Shown: positions 1 through 7,410 of the stretch, one piece after another
Position numbering within the stretch: position 1 is the first letter of the stretch
Layout of the letters: each line of letters begins with the position of its first letter
Source of the DNA: an uncultured Acetobacteraceae bacterium
GTDB taxonomy: Bacteria; Pseudomonadota; Alphaproteobacteria; Acetobacterales; Acetobacteraceae
Assembly (NCBI GenBank): GCA_903839965.1
Contig: CAIMEK010000331.1
Coordinates: forward strand, 1 to 10,991
Direction of reading: 5' to 3'
DNA: 10,991 nucleotides
The notes under the pieces: generated by a model
Databases searched by the model: none
Seen by the model: the letters and a program-made list of their open reading frames with translations, nothing else
What the model was told of the DNA's origin: nothing
Made by a program: the position numbers and the translations under genes

Positions 1-250
1 GATTTCTTGGTGCGCCGCGTAATTTCGGTCGAACGCACACATTACCCGCTAACCTGCCTCGTGCTGCCGGGCCGCGAAATGAATGTGAAGCTGGTTTACC
101 AGACGGCGCGTTTCGATGCCCGTGCGATGACGCGTTTCCTCGCGCAGATGCAGACTTTGGCCGAGGCGCTGCTCGATCGGCCTAATGCGCCAGTGGCCGC
201 ACTGTCGCCATTGGCTGAAGCCGAGCGGCGGCAACAAATCCTCGATTGGA
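1..250 (+). other. Condensation domain, C-terminal fragment
   Basis: The first ~80 residues match the end of an NRPS condensation domain: a YPLTCLVLPG strand, an MNVKLVYQTARFD strand, a helix ending LAEALLDRP, and then the usual LSPLAEAERRQQILDWNET linker that joins a C domain to an A domain. This shows that the module has a normal C-A-PCP order and that at least one more module or a loading unit lies upstream. The catalytic His motif is not in the window, so C-domain subtype and stereochemical preference cannot be judged. Confidence 0.85.
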
Positions 251-2145
251 ACGAGACGGTCGAAGCCTATGACCGGTACGAGCATTTCCACCGCCGCTTC
301 ATGCGGCAAGCCAAGCAGCGGCCAGACGCAATTGCCGTTGTCAGCGGCGACGAGCGGATGAGCTACGGAGAATTGGACGCCCGCTCCAACCAATTGAGCC
401 ATTATCTGCGAGGCGCGGGCGTAAAACCGAACACGCTGGTCGGCATCCATATGGAACGCTCTACCGATTTGCTGGTCGGCCTGCTCGGCATCTTGAAAGC
501 CGGCGGCGCGTATGTGCCGCTGGACCCGCGCTTCCCCGCCGAGCGTTTGGCGATGATGGTCGAAGACAGCGCCACGCCGGTCATTCTGACGCAAGCGGAC
601 CTGGCCGACAATCTGGACAGCCGAGATGCGAAGCGCGTTTGCATCGACACTGACTGGGCTGAAATCGCCCGATGCTCGCGTCAGATCACCGATATTGATG
701 GGCATCCCGAAAACCTCGCGTACACGATTTTCACTTCCGGTTCGACCGGCCGACCGAAAGGTGTGCAGATTCCGCATCGCGCCTTGACAAACCTGCTGTT
801 GACCTTCGAGCGCCGCGTCGGCTTCGGCGTGGACGATGTGATGCTCGCGGTCACCACCTTGTCGTTCGACATCGCCGGACTGGAACTGTACCTGCCGCTT
901 ATGGTCGGTGGGCGGGTGGTGTTGGCAAGCGCCGAGGACGCTGCCGACGGCGACCGCTTGCAGACATTGCTGCGCGAAGAGGCCGCAACGGTCATGCAGG
1001 CCACCCCAGCGACGTGGCGCTTACTGCTGACGACGGGCTGGACACCAAATCCGGGGCTTAGGATGTGGTGCGGCGGCGAAGCCTTGCCGATCGATTTGGC
1101 CGAGCGGCTGATTGCGTATGGCAACGTGCTGTGGAATGTCTACGGGCCGACCGAGACCACGATCTGGTCGTCCACCGTTCGCATTCTGCCCGACGCGTCG
1201 CCGATCACGGTCGGGCTGCCGATTGCCAACACCAGCTTCTACGTGGTGGACGAGGCCGGGCAGATCGCGCCGGTGGGGGTCGCGGGCGAATTGTGGATCG
1301 GCGGCGACGGGCTGGCGCGCGGCTATTCCGGCAAGCCTGAAATGACCGCGGAACGATTCGTCACTGCGCGGTTCGGCGCCGTTGGGCAACGGTGCTATCG
1401 CACCGGCGACATCGCCCGCCGGCTCGAGGATGGGCGGGTGGAAGTGCTGGGCCGGCTCGACCAGCAGATCAAGCTGCGCGGCTTCCGCATCGAACTGGGC
1501 GAGATCGAGGAGGCGCACGCCAAGGTCGACGGCGTGCTGAGCAACGCGGTGGTGCTGCGCGAGGACCCGGCACGGCTGGTGGCCTACTATGTCGAGCGGG
1601 CCGCCAGCGCGCTGACGCCGGAGGTGCTGCGCCAGGCGTTGGCGCGGACGCTGCCGGACTACATGGTGCCGGCGCTGTGGATGCGGCTCGATGCCATGCC
1701 GCTGAACGCCAACGGCAAGATCGACCGGCGCGCGTTGCCGGCGCCGGATGCCGCCAACGTGGCGCCGATGGCAGACTACCTGCCGCCGCAGACCGAACTG
1801 CAGCAGCAGCTGGCGGCGATCTGGCAGGAAGTGCTGGGCCTGCCGCGCATCGGGCTCGGCGACAACCTGCTCGATCTCGGCGCGGACTCCATCCATTTGT
1901 TCCAGATCGCCGCGCGCAGCATGCGGGTGGGGCTGGCGGTGAATGCGAGCACGCTGCTGCGTCATCCGACGGTGGCAGCGCTGGCCGAGGTGGTGGGCGC
2001 GACGGCGACGCCGGCGCGGCCGATCGAGGCGCCATCGGCAGGGCCGTCGTTGGCGCAGTTCCAGCGCAAGCGGCGCCGCCCGGCCGTGATGGAGACGGCC
2101 GTGGCCGCGACCGCCGTGGCCGCGACACTCGGCAACTCCGACTGA
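1..2145 (+). CDS. NRPS, 3' portion: C(end)-A-PCP, glycine-like A domain (5' partial)
   Basis: Partial gene: the frame is open from base 1, and the first in-frame start-like codon (TTG at 7) lies inside a condensation domain, so the true start is upstream. Bases 1 to ~250 encode the last part of a C domain; its HHxxxDG centre lies outside the window. The A domain follows, with ordered cores: SYGEL (~361), LKAGGAYVPLDP (~493), TSGSTGRPKG (~733), FDIAG (865), YGPTET (1141), YRTGD (~1396), LRGFRIELGEIE (~1480) and NGKIDR with the catalytic Lys at 1717. Mapped onto GrsA-PheA, the pocket reads D-I-L-Q-W-G-V-I-W-K, close to the glycine code DILQLGLIWK as I recall it. The carrier domain has LGADSI, with the phosphopantetheine Ser at 1888-1890. 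There is no E or TE domain; the protein ends in a ~50-residue tail containing RKRRR and an Ala-rich repeat, possibly a docking segment for the next protein. GC3 rises sharply along the gene. NRPS identity is secure; substrate is tentative. Confidence 0.95.
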   Translation, partial: DFLVRRVISVERTHYPLTCLVLPGREMNVKLVYQTARFDARAMTRFLAQMQTLAEALLDRPNAPVAALSPLAEAERRQQILDWNETVEAYDRYEHFHRRFMRQAKQRPDAIAVVSGDERMSYGELDARSNQLSHYLRGAGVKPNTLVGIHMERSTDLLVGLLGILKAGGAYVPLDPRFPAERLAMMVEDSATPVILTQADLADNLDSRDAKRVCIDTDWAEIARCSRQITDIDGHPENLAYTIFTSGSTGRPKGVQIPHRALTNLLLTFERRVGFGVDDVMLAVTTLSFDIAGLELYLPLMVGGRVVLASAEDAADGDRLQTLLREEAATVMQATPATWRLLLTTGWTPNPGLRMWCGGEALPIDLAERLIAYGNVLWNVYGPTETTIWSSTVRILPDASPITVGLPIANTSFYVVDEAGQIAPVGVAGELWIGGDGLARGYSGKPEMTAERFVTARFGAVGQRCYRTGDIARRLEDGRVEVLGRLDQQIKLRGFRIELGEIEEAHAKVDGVLSNAVVLREDPARLVAYYVERAASALTPEVLRQALARTLPDYMVPALWMRLDAMPLNANGKIDRRALPAPDAANVAPMADYLPPQTELQQQLAAIWQEVLGLPRIGLGDNLLDLGADSIHLFQIAARSMRVGLAVNASTLLRHPTVAALAEVVGATATPARPIEAPSAGPSLAQFQRKRRRPAVMETAVAATAVAATLGNSD
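2098..2127 (+). repeat. 15-bp tandem duplication in the NRPS C-terminal tail
   Basis: Two adjacent copies of a 15-bp unit (gccgtggccgcgac plus c or a), 2098-2112 and 2113-2127, differ only at the last base. They encode AVAAT twice, just after the basic RKRRR patch at the extreme C-terminus. In-frame and probably a slippage product in an unstructured tail. Confidence 0.8.
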
Positions 2146-2156
2146 CACGGCAGGCA

Positions 2157-2162
2157 AGAGGA
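2157..2162 (+). promoter_or_regulatory. Ribosome binding site of the terminal NRPS gene
   Basis: AGAGGA sits four bases before the ATG at 2167, inside the 21-bp gap after the upstream NRPS stop. It fixes the start and implies coupled translation of the two NRPS genes. Confidence 0.6.
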
Positions 2163-2166
2163 CGAC

Positions 2167-5100
2167 ATGGCGATCATCGAGCTGATAGATCCAGGCCAGC
2201 GGCCGGGCGCCCCGGATGAGACCCCGACGGTGTTTCCCTGCACGCTGGCGCAGCAACGGTTCTGGGTGCTTGACCGCATCGACCCAGGCACCGCGGCGCT
2301 CAATGTGGCGGTGCGCTGGCGGCTCGAAGGCGACGTGTCTGCGGAGCTTGCCGAGCGTGCCTTCGCGGCGATCATCGCGCGCCACGAGACGTTGCGTACC
2401 GCCATCGTCGAACAGGACGGCACGCCGGTGCAGGTGGTTGCCCAGGCCGTGCCGTTCCGGCTGCCCGACATCGACCTTACGCGGTTGGAGGAAGCGCAGC
2501 GCATGCCCGAGGCGCTCAGGCTCGGCGCGCGCGAGGCACGGGCGCCGTTCGACCTGACCCGCCCGCCGTTGCTGCGCGCGACGCTGCTGCGGCTGGAGCC
2601 GCGCGTGTCCATTCTGCTGGTCACCGTGCACCACGTGGTGGCCGACGGCTGGTCGATCGGCGTGCTGGCGCGCGAGTTCGGCCGCCAGTACGACGCGGCT
2701 GCCAGCGGTAACGCGCCCGATCTGCCGGAACTGGAAATCCAGTACGGCGATTTCGCGCTGTGGCAGCAGGCCTGGCTGGCCAGCGAAGCGCTGACGCCGG
2801 CACGCGAATTCTGGCAACAGAGGCTCGCCGGCCTGGTGCCGTTCGAGGTGCCGCCGGACAAGCCACGCCCGCCGGTGCAGACCGACAACGGCGCCATCGT
2901 TTCGGTAGTGCTGCCGCGTCCGCTCACCGACGCTCTGGCCGCACTCGGGCGGACGCGCGGGGCGACGATGTACGCCACCTCGCTCGCCGGACTGCTGACG
3001 CTGCTGCACCGCTACACCGGGCAGACCGACATCGTGCTCGGCACCCAGGTGGCGGGCCGCGACCAGGTGGAACTCGAGCCGCTGGTAGGCAACTTCATCA
3101 ACACCGTCATCCTGCGCCACTCCCTCGACCCGGCGCGGCGCGTGGCGGAGTTGCTGGAACAGACGCGCGATACCGTGCAGGACGCGCTGACGCATCAGCA
3201 GATGCCGATCGAGGAGCTGATCGCACGCATCCGCCCGGCCCGCGACCTCAGCCGCAATGCGCTGTTCTCGGTGAACTTCATTTTCCAGCGCGCCTTCATC
3301 CGCAACGAGTCGTTCCGCGACTTCGCGCTGGTGGACATTCCCTCGCAGACCGCCGGCGCGCTGTACGACCTCAACTTCTTTATGGTCGAGCGGCCGGACG
3401 GTTGGCGGATGAGTTGCGAATACAACATCGACCTGTTCGAGCAGAGCACCGTCGAGGGCATGCTGGCCGCGCTGCGCACGGTTCTCGCGGGCATGGTGGC
3501 CGATCCGGCGGCCACGATCGGCGACCTGCGCCTGATGACCGCGCAGGAAGAGGCGGCACTCGTCGGCGCCAGCAACGACACCGCCAGGGACTATCCCGCC
3601 GACCGCACGCTGACCGAACTGGTCAGCGCACGCGCTGCCGCGATGGGCGGGGCGATGGCGGTGGCGGCGGGCGAGCGGCAGCTCAGCCATGCCGAGCTGG
3701 AGGCGGCGTCGAACCGTCTTGCGCGCCACTTGCAGGAACGCGGCGTCGGCGTCGGCACGCGGGTCGGCATTTGTCTGCAACGCTCCACGGATTTGCTGAC
3801 GGCGCTGCTGGCGGTGATGAAGGCGGGCGCGGCCTATGTGCCGCTGGATCCCGCCTATCCGGCCACACGCCTGCAACAGATTGTCGACGATGCCGACCTG
3901 ACGGAGATCGTCACCTGCACGCCGGCCTGGCGGCAGCTTGCGCACGATGCCGCGCGCGTGACGATGCTGGATTGGGACAGCGCCCAGATCGCCCAGCACG
4001 ACGACGCGCCGCTGCCGCAGGCGGCGGGGCCGGACGATGCCGCCTACGTCATTTTCACTTCGGGCTCGACCGGCCGACCGAAGGGCGTGCAGATCACCCA
4101 TCGGAACCTGGTGAACCTGCTGAGCTCGATGGCGCAAACCCCTGGGCTGGCGGCCGGCGAGACGCTGGTTTCGGTGACCACCGTTTCGTTCGACATCGCC
4201 GGGCTTGAACTGTTCCTGCCGTTGCTGGTGGGGGCGCGGCTGGTGATCGCCTCGGCCGAGGAAGCGGCCGACGGCGCGGCGCTGCTTGGCCTGTTGCGCA
4301 AGTGGAACGCCAACGTACTGCAGGCGACCCCGGTGACGTGGGAAATGCTGATCGAGGCCGGCTGGAACGGCGCTCCGCGGTTGCGCGCGCTGTGCGGCGG
4401 CGAAGCGCTGGGTCGGCCGCTCGCCGACCGCATTCTCGCGCGGGCTGGCGAGTTGTGGAACATGTATGGCCCGACCGAAACCACCATCTGGTCGTCGGCG
4501 CTGAAAGTCGAGCCGGGCGAAGGGCCGGTGCCGATCGGGCCGCCGATCGCCAACACCCAGTTCCATGTGCTGGACGCGCGCGGCGAACCGACGCCGTTGG
4601 GCGCCATCGGCGAATTGTACATCGGCGGCGACGGCGTGGCGGCGGGATATTTCGGCCGACCGGATCTGACACGCGAACGTTTTTTGGCCGATACGTGCGG
4701 CCCGCTGGCGGGGCGCAAAATGTACCGCACCGGCGACCTGGTACGCCGCCGGCCCCACGGCACGCTGGAGTTCCTCGGCCGCGCCGACAACCAGGTGACA
4801 CTGCGCGGGTTCCGCATCGAACTCGGGGAGATCGAAGCGGCCTTGCTGAGCCATCCGCAGGTTGCCGCCGGGGTTGTGGTGCTGCGCAAGAATGCAGTCG
4901 GCGACGGCATGCTGTGCGCCTATGTGGTGGCGGCCGGGGTGCCCGTGCCGGGCTTGCCGGCGGTGCTGATGCGCGCGCTGGCCGGGGCGCTGCCGGCGCA
5001 TATGGTGCCCGCCAGCGTGAGCGTGCTGCCGGGGCTGCCGCGCACGCCGAACGGCAAGATCGATCGCAACGCCTTGCCCGAACCGGCGGGCGCGGAGGCG

Positions 5101-6201
5101 GCGGCGCCGGCGGCGGCGCCGGCGGGGCTGACCGATGTGGAGCGGCAGATCGCGGAAATCTGGAGCGACGTGCTGGGTACGAAAATCGACAGCGCGGACG
5201 CCAATTTCTTCGAACTCGGCGGCCACTCGCTGCTGGCCGCGCGCATGCTGGCGCGGGTCGCGGCGAGGTTCGGCGAAAAATTGCCGTTCACCACGCTGTT
5301 CCGTGCGCCTGTGCTGGGCCAGTTCGCGCGCCTGATGCCGGAGCGCGGCGCCGTCGCCCATGCCGACCAGTTGGTCTGGGTGCAGCCGCGCGGACAGGGC
5401 ACGCCGGTGATCGCCATCTACAACACCGGCATCTTCCACACGCTGGCCAACCGCGTTGGTCCCGATCGGCCATTCCTGGCCGTGCAGCTCTGCGATCCGC
5501 ACGAACCGTGCGCGCTGCCGGAGGGCAGTTTCGAGGATTTGGCGGCGGCCTTCGTGCGGCTGATCCGGGCGGCGCGGCCGCACGGCCCTTACGTGCTGCT
5601 GGGCCTGTGCGTGGCCGGCACGATCGCCTACGAGGCGGCGCAGCAGTTGCGTGCTGCGGGCGAGGAGGTGGAACTGCTGGTGCTGATCGACGGCTGGGCA
5701 CCGGGCTACCTGCGTCGCCGCCCCGTCGGCGCGCGTTGGCTGGCCGACATGTCGTATCGCTGGAAAGTGTTGCACCGGCAAATCGAACGGGTGTGGAGCG
5801 GCCAGCAGACCCTTGCCCAGCTCGCTGCACGCATGCGGCTGGTGCGCACCTTGCGGTTGCTGCCGATGGCGCGTGCGTTGGGGCTGATCAAGGAGATCCC
5901 GCCGGACGCACCGGACCAGTGGATGCTCGATCACTTCGGCCGTGCGCTGGCCTCCTACGAGCCGCGTTCCTATGGCGGGCGCGCGCTGGTGTTCCACTCG
6001 CCCGACCAGCCCAGCGGGCGTTTCCTCGATACCAGCCTGGGGTGGGCCGAATTGTGCACCGGACCGTTCACCTGCGAGAACGTGCCGGGCGACCACCTGG
6101 GACTGTTCCAGGACCCCGGCGCAAGCCAGATGGCGGCACGCATCGGCGCGCTGCTGCGCGATGGCGCCGAAGCAAACGTTCAGCCTGCAGCCAAGGGTTG
6201 A
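2167..6201 (+). CDS. Terminal NRPS, C-A-PCP-TE, with Cys-type thioesterase
   Basis: A complete 1344-residue termination module. C domain, residues ~20-450: TLAQQRFW, RHETLRT, HHVVADG (H155, H156, D160, G161), YGDFALW, VGNFINT and RNALFSVNF; all core motifs intact. A domain, ~475-980: TSGSTGRPKG at ~631, FDIAG at 675, YGPTET, YRTGD, and NGKIDR with Lys964. The ten pocket positions (676, 677, 680, 719, 742, 744, 766, 774, 775, 964) read D-I-L-Q-L-G-M-I-W-K, a glycine-type code from memory. An Ala/Pro linker precedes the PCP (LGGHSLLAAR, pantetheine Ser1021). The alpha/beta-hydrolase TE, ~1075-1344, has GLCVAG with Cys1148 where most type I TEs have Ser; Asp1175 (LIDGW) and His1310 (PGDHLGLF) complete a likely triad. 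It lies 21 bp after the upstream NRPS gene, which should deliver the chain to its C domain. The TE should release the mature chain by hydrolysis, cyclisation or transfer to a nucleophile. Cytoplasmic. Domain calls are firm; substrate and release chemistry are tentative. Confidence 0.96.
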   Translation: MAIIELIDPGQRPGAPDETPTVFPCTLAQQRFWVLDRIDPGTAALNVAVRWRLEGDVSAELAERAFAAIIARHETLRTAIVEQDGTPVQVVAQAVPFRLPDIDLTRLEEAQRMPEALRLGAREARAPFDLTRPPLLRATLLRLEPRVSILLVTVHHVVADGWSIGVLAREFGRQYDAAASGNAPDLPELEIQYGDFALWQQAWLASEALTPAREFWQQRLAGLVPFEVPPDKPRPPVQTDNGAIVSVVLPRPLTDALAALGRTRGATMYATSLAGLLTLLHRYTGQTDIVLGTQVAGRDQVELEPLVGNFINTVILRHSLDPARRVAELLEQTRDTVQDALTHQQMPIEELIARIRPARDLSRNALFSVNFIFQRAFIRNESFRDFALVDIPSQTAGALYDLNFFMVERPDGWRMSCEYNIDLFEQSTVEGMLAALRTVLAGMVADPAATIGDLRLMTAQEEAALVGASNDTARDYPADRTLTELVSARAAAMGGAMAVAAGERQLSHAELEAASNRLARHLQERGVGVGTRVGICLQRSTDLLTALLAVMKAGAAYVPLDPAYPATRLQQIVDDADLTEIVTCTPAWRQLAHDAARVTMLDWDSAQIAQHDDAPLPQAAGPDDAAYVIFTSGSTGRPKGVQITHRNLVNLLSSMAQTPGLAAGETLVSVTTVSFDIAGLELFLPLLVGARLVIASAEEAADGAALLGLLRKWNANVLQATPVTWEMLIEAGWNGAPRLRALCGGEALGRPLADRILARAGELWNMYGPTETTIWSSALKVEPGEGPVPIGPPIANTQFHVLDARGEPTPLGAIGELYIGGDGVAAGYFGRPDLTRERFLADTCGPLAGRKMYRTGDLVRRRPHGTLEFLGRADNQVTLRGFRIELGEIEAALLSHPQVAAGVVVLRKNAVGDGMLCAYVVAAGVPVPGLPAVLMRALAGALPAHMVPASVSVLPGLPRTPNGKIDRNALPEPAGAEAAAPAAAPAGLTDVERQIAEIWSDVLGTKIDSADANFFELGGHSLLAARMLARVAARFGEKLPFTTLFRAPVLGQFARLMPERGAVAHADQLVWVQPRGQGTPVIAIYNTGIFHTLANRVGPDRPFLAVQLCDPHEPCALPEGSFEDLAAAFVRLIRAARPHGPYVLLGLCVAGTIAYEAAQQLRAAGEEVELLVLIDGWAPGYLRRRPVGARWLADMSYRWKVLHRQIERVWSGQQTLAQLAARMRLVRTLRLLPMARALGLIKEIPPDAPDQWMLDHFGRALASYEPRSYGGRALVFHSPDQPSGRFLDTSLGWAELCTGPFTCENVPGDHLGLFQDPGASQMAARIGALLRDGAEANVQPAAKG
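5101..5124 (+). repeat. 12-bp perfect tandem repeat in the A-PCP linker
   Basis: gcggcgccggcg occurs twice in a row (5101-5112 and 5113-5124), encoding AAPA-AAPA in the flexible linker between the A domain and the carrier domain of the terminal NRPS. It is in-frame and its length is likely variable between strains. Confidence 0.85.
5390..6198 (+). other. Thioesterase domain with Cys-Asp-His triad
   Basis: C-terminal alpha/beta-hydrolase domain of the terminal NRPS. The nucleophile elbow is LLGLCVAG, with Cys encoded at 5608-5610. The acid is Asp at 5689-5691, after strand 6 in LVLIDGW, the position of the SrfA-TE aspartate. The His is at 6094-6096 in VPGDHLGLF. Between Asp and His is a ~100-residue helical insertion (about 5720-5930) that should form the lid. 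Cys-type NRPS TEs include the beta-lactone-forming TE of obafluorin synthetase ObiF, so loss of activity is not the default reading. Confidence 0.8.
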
Positions 6202-6209
6202 GGCGCATC

Positions 6210-6230
6210 CGATGACAGCATTGTGCATCG
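6210..6230 (+). promoter_or_regulatory. Bulged hairpin just after the NRPS stop codon
   Basis: CGATGACA (6210-6217) pairs with TGT-G-CATCG (6222-6230) around a GCAT loop, giving eight base pairs with one bulged G. It begins nine bases after the TGA of the NRPS gene and has no following T-run, so it is not a classical terminator. It could protect the 3' end of the NRPS message or modestly attenuate read-through, or it could be a chance structure. It also encloses the ATG of the small ORF at 6212. Confidence 0.3.
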
Positions 6231-6385
6231 CGAGCGGGCACGGATTCGGGCATCAACAGCAGGCAATGTTGCACCTGCGGCTGGACCGCATTCATCCATA
6301 CATGACGGATCAACGACACGGTGGGGGACGGCGCCGGGAGTGCGTCGTGGTGAACAGCCACGCATCCGGCGATGAGACCCCTTAG
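6212..6385 (+). CDS. Possible small ORF, 57 aa, His-rich, unknown
   Basis: I do not recognise this product. It starts at an ATG preceded by GAGG (6200-6203) with eight bases of spacing, ten bases after the NRPS stop, and ends 19 bases before the next gene's ATG. It therefore fills nearly all of the intergenic gap and looks positioned like an operon member. The peptide has six His and two Cys, a GHGFGH stretch near the start, an RRR patch in the middle, and no membrane segment or signal peptide. Against it: by my count 17 of its 57 codons end in A or T, about 70% GC3, well below its neighbours. It could be a real short peptide, a decayed gene remnant, or chance in GC-rich DNA. Chance is most likely. 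Confidence 0.2.
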   Translation: MTALCIASGHGFGHQQQAMLHLRLDRIHPYMTDQRHGGGRRRECVVVNSHASGDETP

Positions 6386-6391
6386 GACTAT

Positions 6392-6396
6392 AGGAG
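6392..6396 (+). promoter_or_regulatory. Strong ribosome binding site deciding the GT2 start
   Basis: AGGAG lies eight bases before the ATG at 6405. The alternative in-frame ATG at 6372 would add 11 residues, has no comparable upstream Shine-Dalgarno, and would place this AGGAG inside the coding region. The 6405 start is therefore preferred. Confidence 0.75.
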
Positions 6397-6404
6397 ACGA
6401 CCTG

Positions 6405-7397
6405 ATGGCTAGCTCCGCGCCCGATGCGGTGACCTTGCCGCCCTTTGCAGTGGTGATACCCACTCGCAACGCCGGGATGTTCATCGCGCCGATGCTCGCC
6501 GCGCTGGCGGCGCAGACCGCACGACCACTCGAAGTGCTGGTGATCGATTCGGACTCGAACGACGGCACGCCGCAGCGCTTCGAGAGTGCCGGCTGCCGCG
6601 TATACCCGATCAAGGTTGCCCAGTTCGATCACGGCGGCACGCGCAACCTTGGCGCCGCGATGGTGGACAAGCGCGCCGAGTTGCTGGTTTTCCTGACCCA
6701 GGATGCGGTACCGGCCGGACCGGATGCGTTTGCATGCCTGCTGGCGCCGTTCGCGGACCCGATGACGGCGATGGCGTACGGCCGGCAACTGCCGCGCCCG
6801 CAGGCCAGCCCAATCGAGCGTCATGCCCGTATTTTCAACTACGGTTCGACGCCGGCGGTGCGCCGGTTGCCGCAGGCGCGGGCGCTCGGCATCCGGGCGA
6901 TATTCTGCTCCAACTCCTTCGCCGCCTATCGACGCAGCACCTTTGAGGCGTTGGGCGGGTTCGCGAGCCCCGTGATCATGGGCGAGGACCAGGTGTTCGC
7001 GGCGCGCGCGTTGCTCGCGGGCTGGTCGGTGGCCTATGCGGCGGCGGCGGAAGCGGTGCACTCACATGGCTACACGCCGCTGCAGGAGTTTCATCGGTAT
7101 TTCGATACCGGCGTCTACCACGCGGCAACCCCGCTGATCGGCCAGCAGTTCGGTGGCATCGGCGGCGAAGGGCTGGCCTTCATCCGCTCGGAACTGCGCC
7201 ATCTCGCGCGCACGGCGCCCGCCTGGATTGCGGTGGCGCCGGTGCACTGGGCGGCCAAGATCATCGGCTACCGTCTCGGTCGCCGGTTCGCACATTTGCC
7301 GCCGTCGCTGTGCCGCGCCCTGAGCATGCACAAGGGCCATTTCCGCCCGACGGCTTCCGAGGGCGCCACGGCCGCCATGCCGGCAGCGGCGGACTGA
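6405..7397 (+). CDS. GT2 family glycosyltransferase, rhamnosyltransferase-like
   Basis: A 330-residue GT-A fold enzyme predicted to transfer a sugar from a nucleotide donor to a growing lipid-linked glycan on the cytoplasmic side of the membrane. Visible motifs: VVIPTRN (residues 16-22) at the nucleotide-binding strand; DSDSNDGT (48-55); FDHGGTRNLG (74-83), a hallmark of bacterial rhamnosyltransferases of this group; LTQDA with Asp100 at the metal-binding DxD-like position; FCSNSFAAYRR; GEDQVFAARALLAGW with Glu194-Asp195 as the likely catalytic/acceptor-side acid pair; and HSHGYT (219-224). There is no clear membrane helix, so association is peripheral. It lies 203 bp after the NRPS and 13 bp before the priming transferase, so it probably acts on the same glycan. 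Rhamnose as donor is inferred only from motif resemblance; another deoxyhexose is possible. Confidence 0.88.
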   Translation: MASSAPDAVTLPPFAVVIPTRNAGMFIAPMLAALAAQTARPLEVLVIDSDSNDGTPQRFESAGCRVYPIKVAQFDHGGTRNLGAAMVDKRAELLVFLTQDAVPAGPDAFACLLAPFADPMTAMAYGRQLPRPQASPIERHARIFNYGSTPAVRRLPQARALGIRAIFCSNSFAAYRRSTFEALGGFASPVIMGEDQVFAARALLAGWSVAYAAAAEAVHSHGYTPLQEFHRYFDTGVYHAATPLIGQQFGGIGGEGLAFIRSELRHLARTAPAWIAVAPVHWAAKIIGYRLGRRFAHLPPSLCRALSMHKGHFRPTASEGATAAMPAAAD

Positions 7398-7398
7398 G

Positions 7399-7403
7399 AG
7401 AGG
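7399..7403 (+). promoter_or_regulatory. Ribosome binding site of the priming transferase gene
   Basis: AGAGG, seven bases before the ATG at 7411 and just downstream of the preceding gene's TGA. It supports translational coupling within one operon. Confidence 0.6.
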
Positions 7404-7410
7404 CTGAACC

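Larger units (their letters stand above)
6202..6404 (+). other. Intergenic gap between NRPS and glycan genes
   Basis: A 203-bp gap, the only sizeable one in the window. It holds a small hairpin just after the NRPS stop, a doubtful 57-codon ORF and the ribosome binding site of the next gene. I see no convincing sigma-70 promoter; TTGCAC near 6268 has no good -10 at the right distance. No U-tract terminator is present, so read-through from the NRPS genes into the glycosyltransferase genes is likely. Confidence 0.5.

Noticed and set aside
1888..1890. LGADSI carrier motif as evidence for a missing epimerisation domain
   Set aside because: LGGDS or LGADS carriers often precede E domains, but the protein ends about 85 residues later with no E-domain motif and the next protein starts with a normal C domain. 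The motif alone is not enough to claim a lost domain.
721..4095. Direct DNA repeat between the two A domains (e.g. around 721-765 and 4045-4089)
   Set aside because: The near-identical stretches are confined to conserved A-domain motifs such as TSGSTGRPKG; flanks diverge, so this is homology between domains and not a recent duplication.
1021..6228. A 1735-codon open frame on the minus strand spanning both NRPS genes
   Set aside because: It lies antisense to two clearly real NRPS genes and its product is Arg/His/Gln-rich low-complexity sequence with no recognisable domain. Strong G/C preference at third codon positions suppresses stops in this antisense frame.
6268..6305. Possible sigma-70 promoter (TTGCAC followed by CATACA-like sequence)
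   Set aside because: The spacer is ~20 bases and the -10 match is poor; a weak two-box match is expected by chance.
6372..6404. Earlier ATG start for the GT2 gene
   Set aside because: No good ribosome binding site precedes it, while AGGAG is ideally placed for the ATG at 6405, and the added residues do not match the family.
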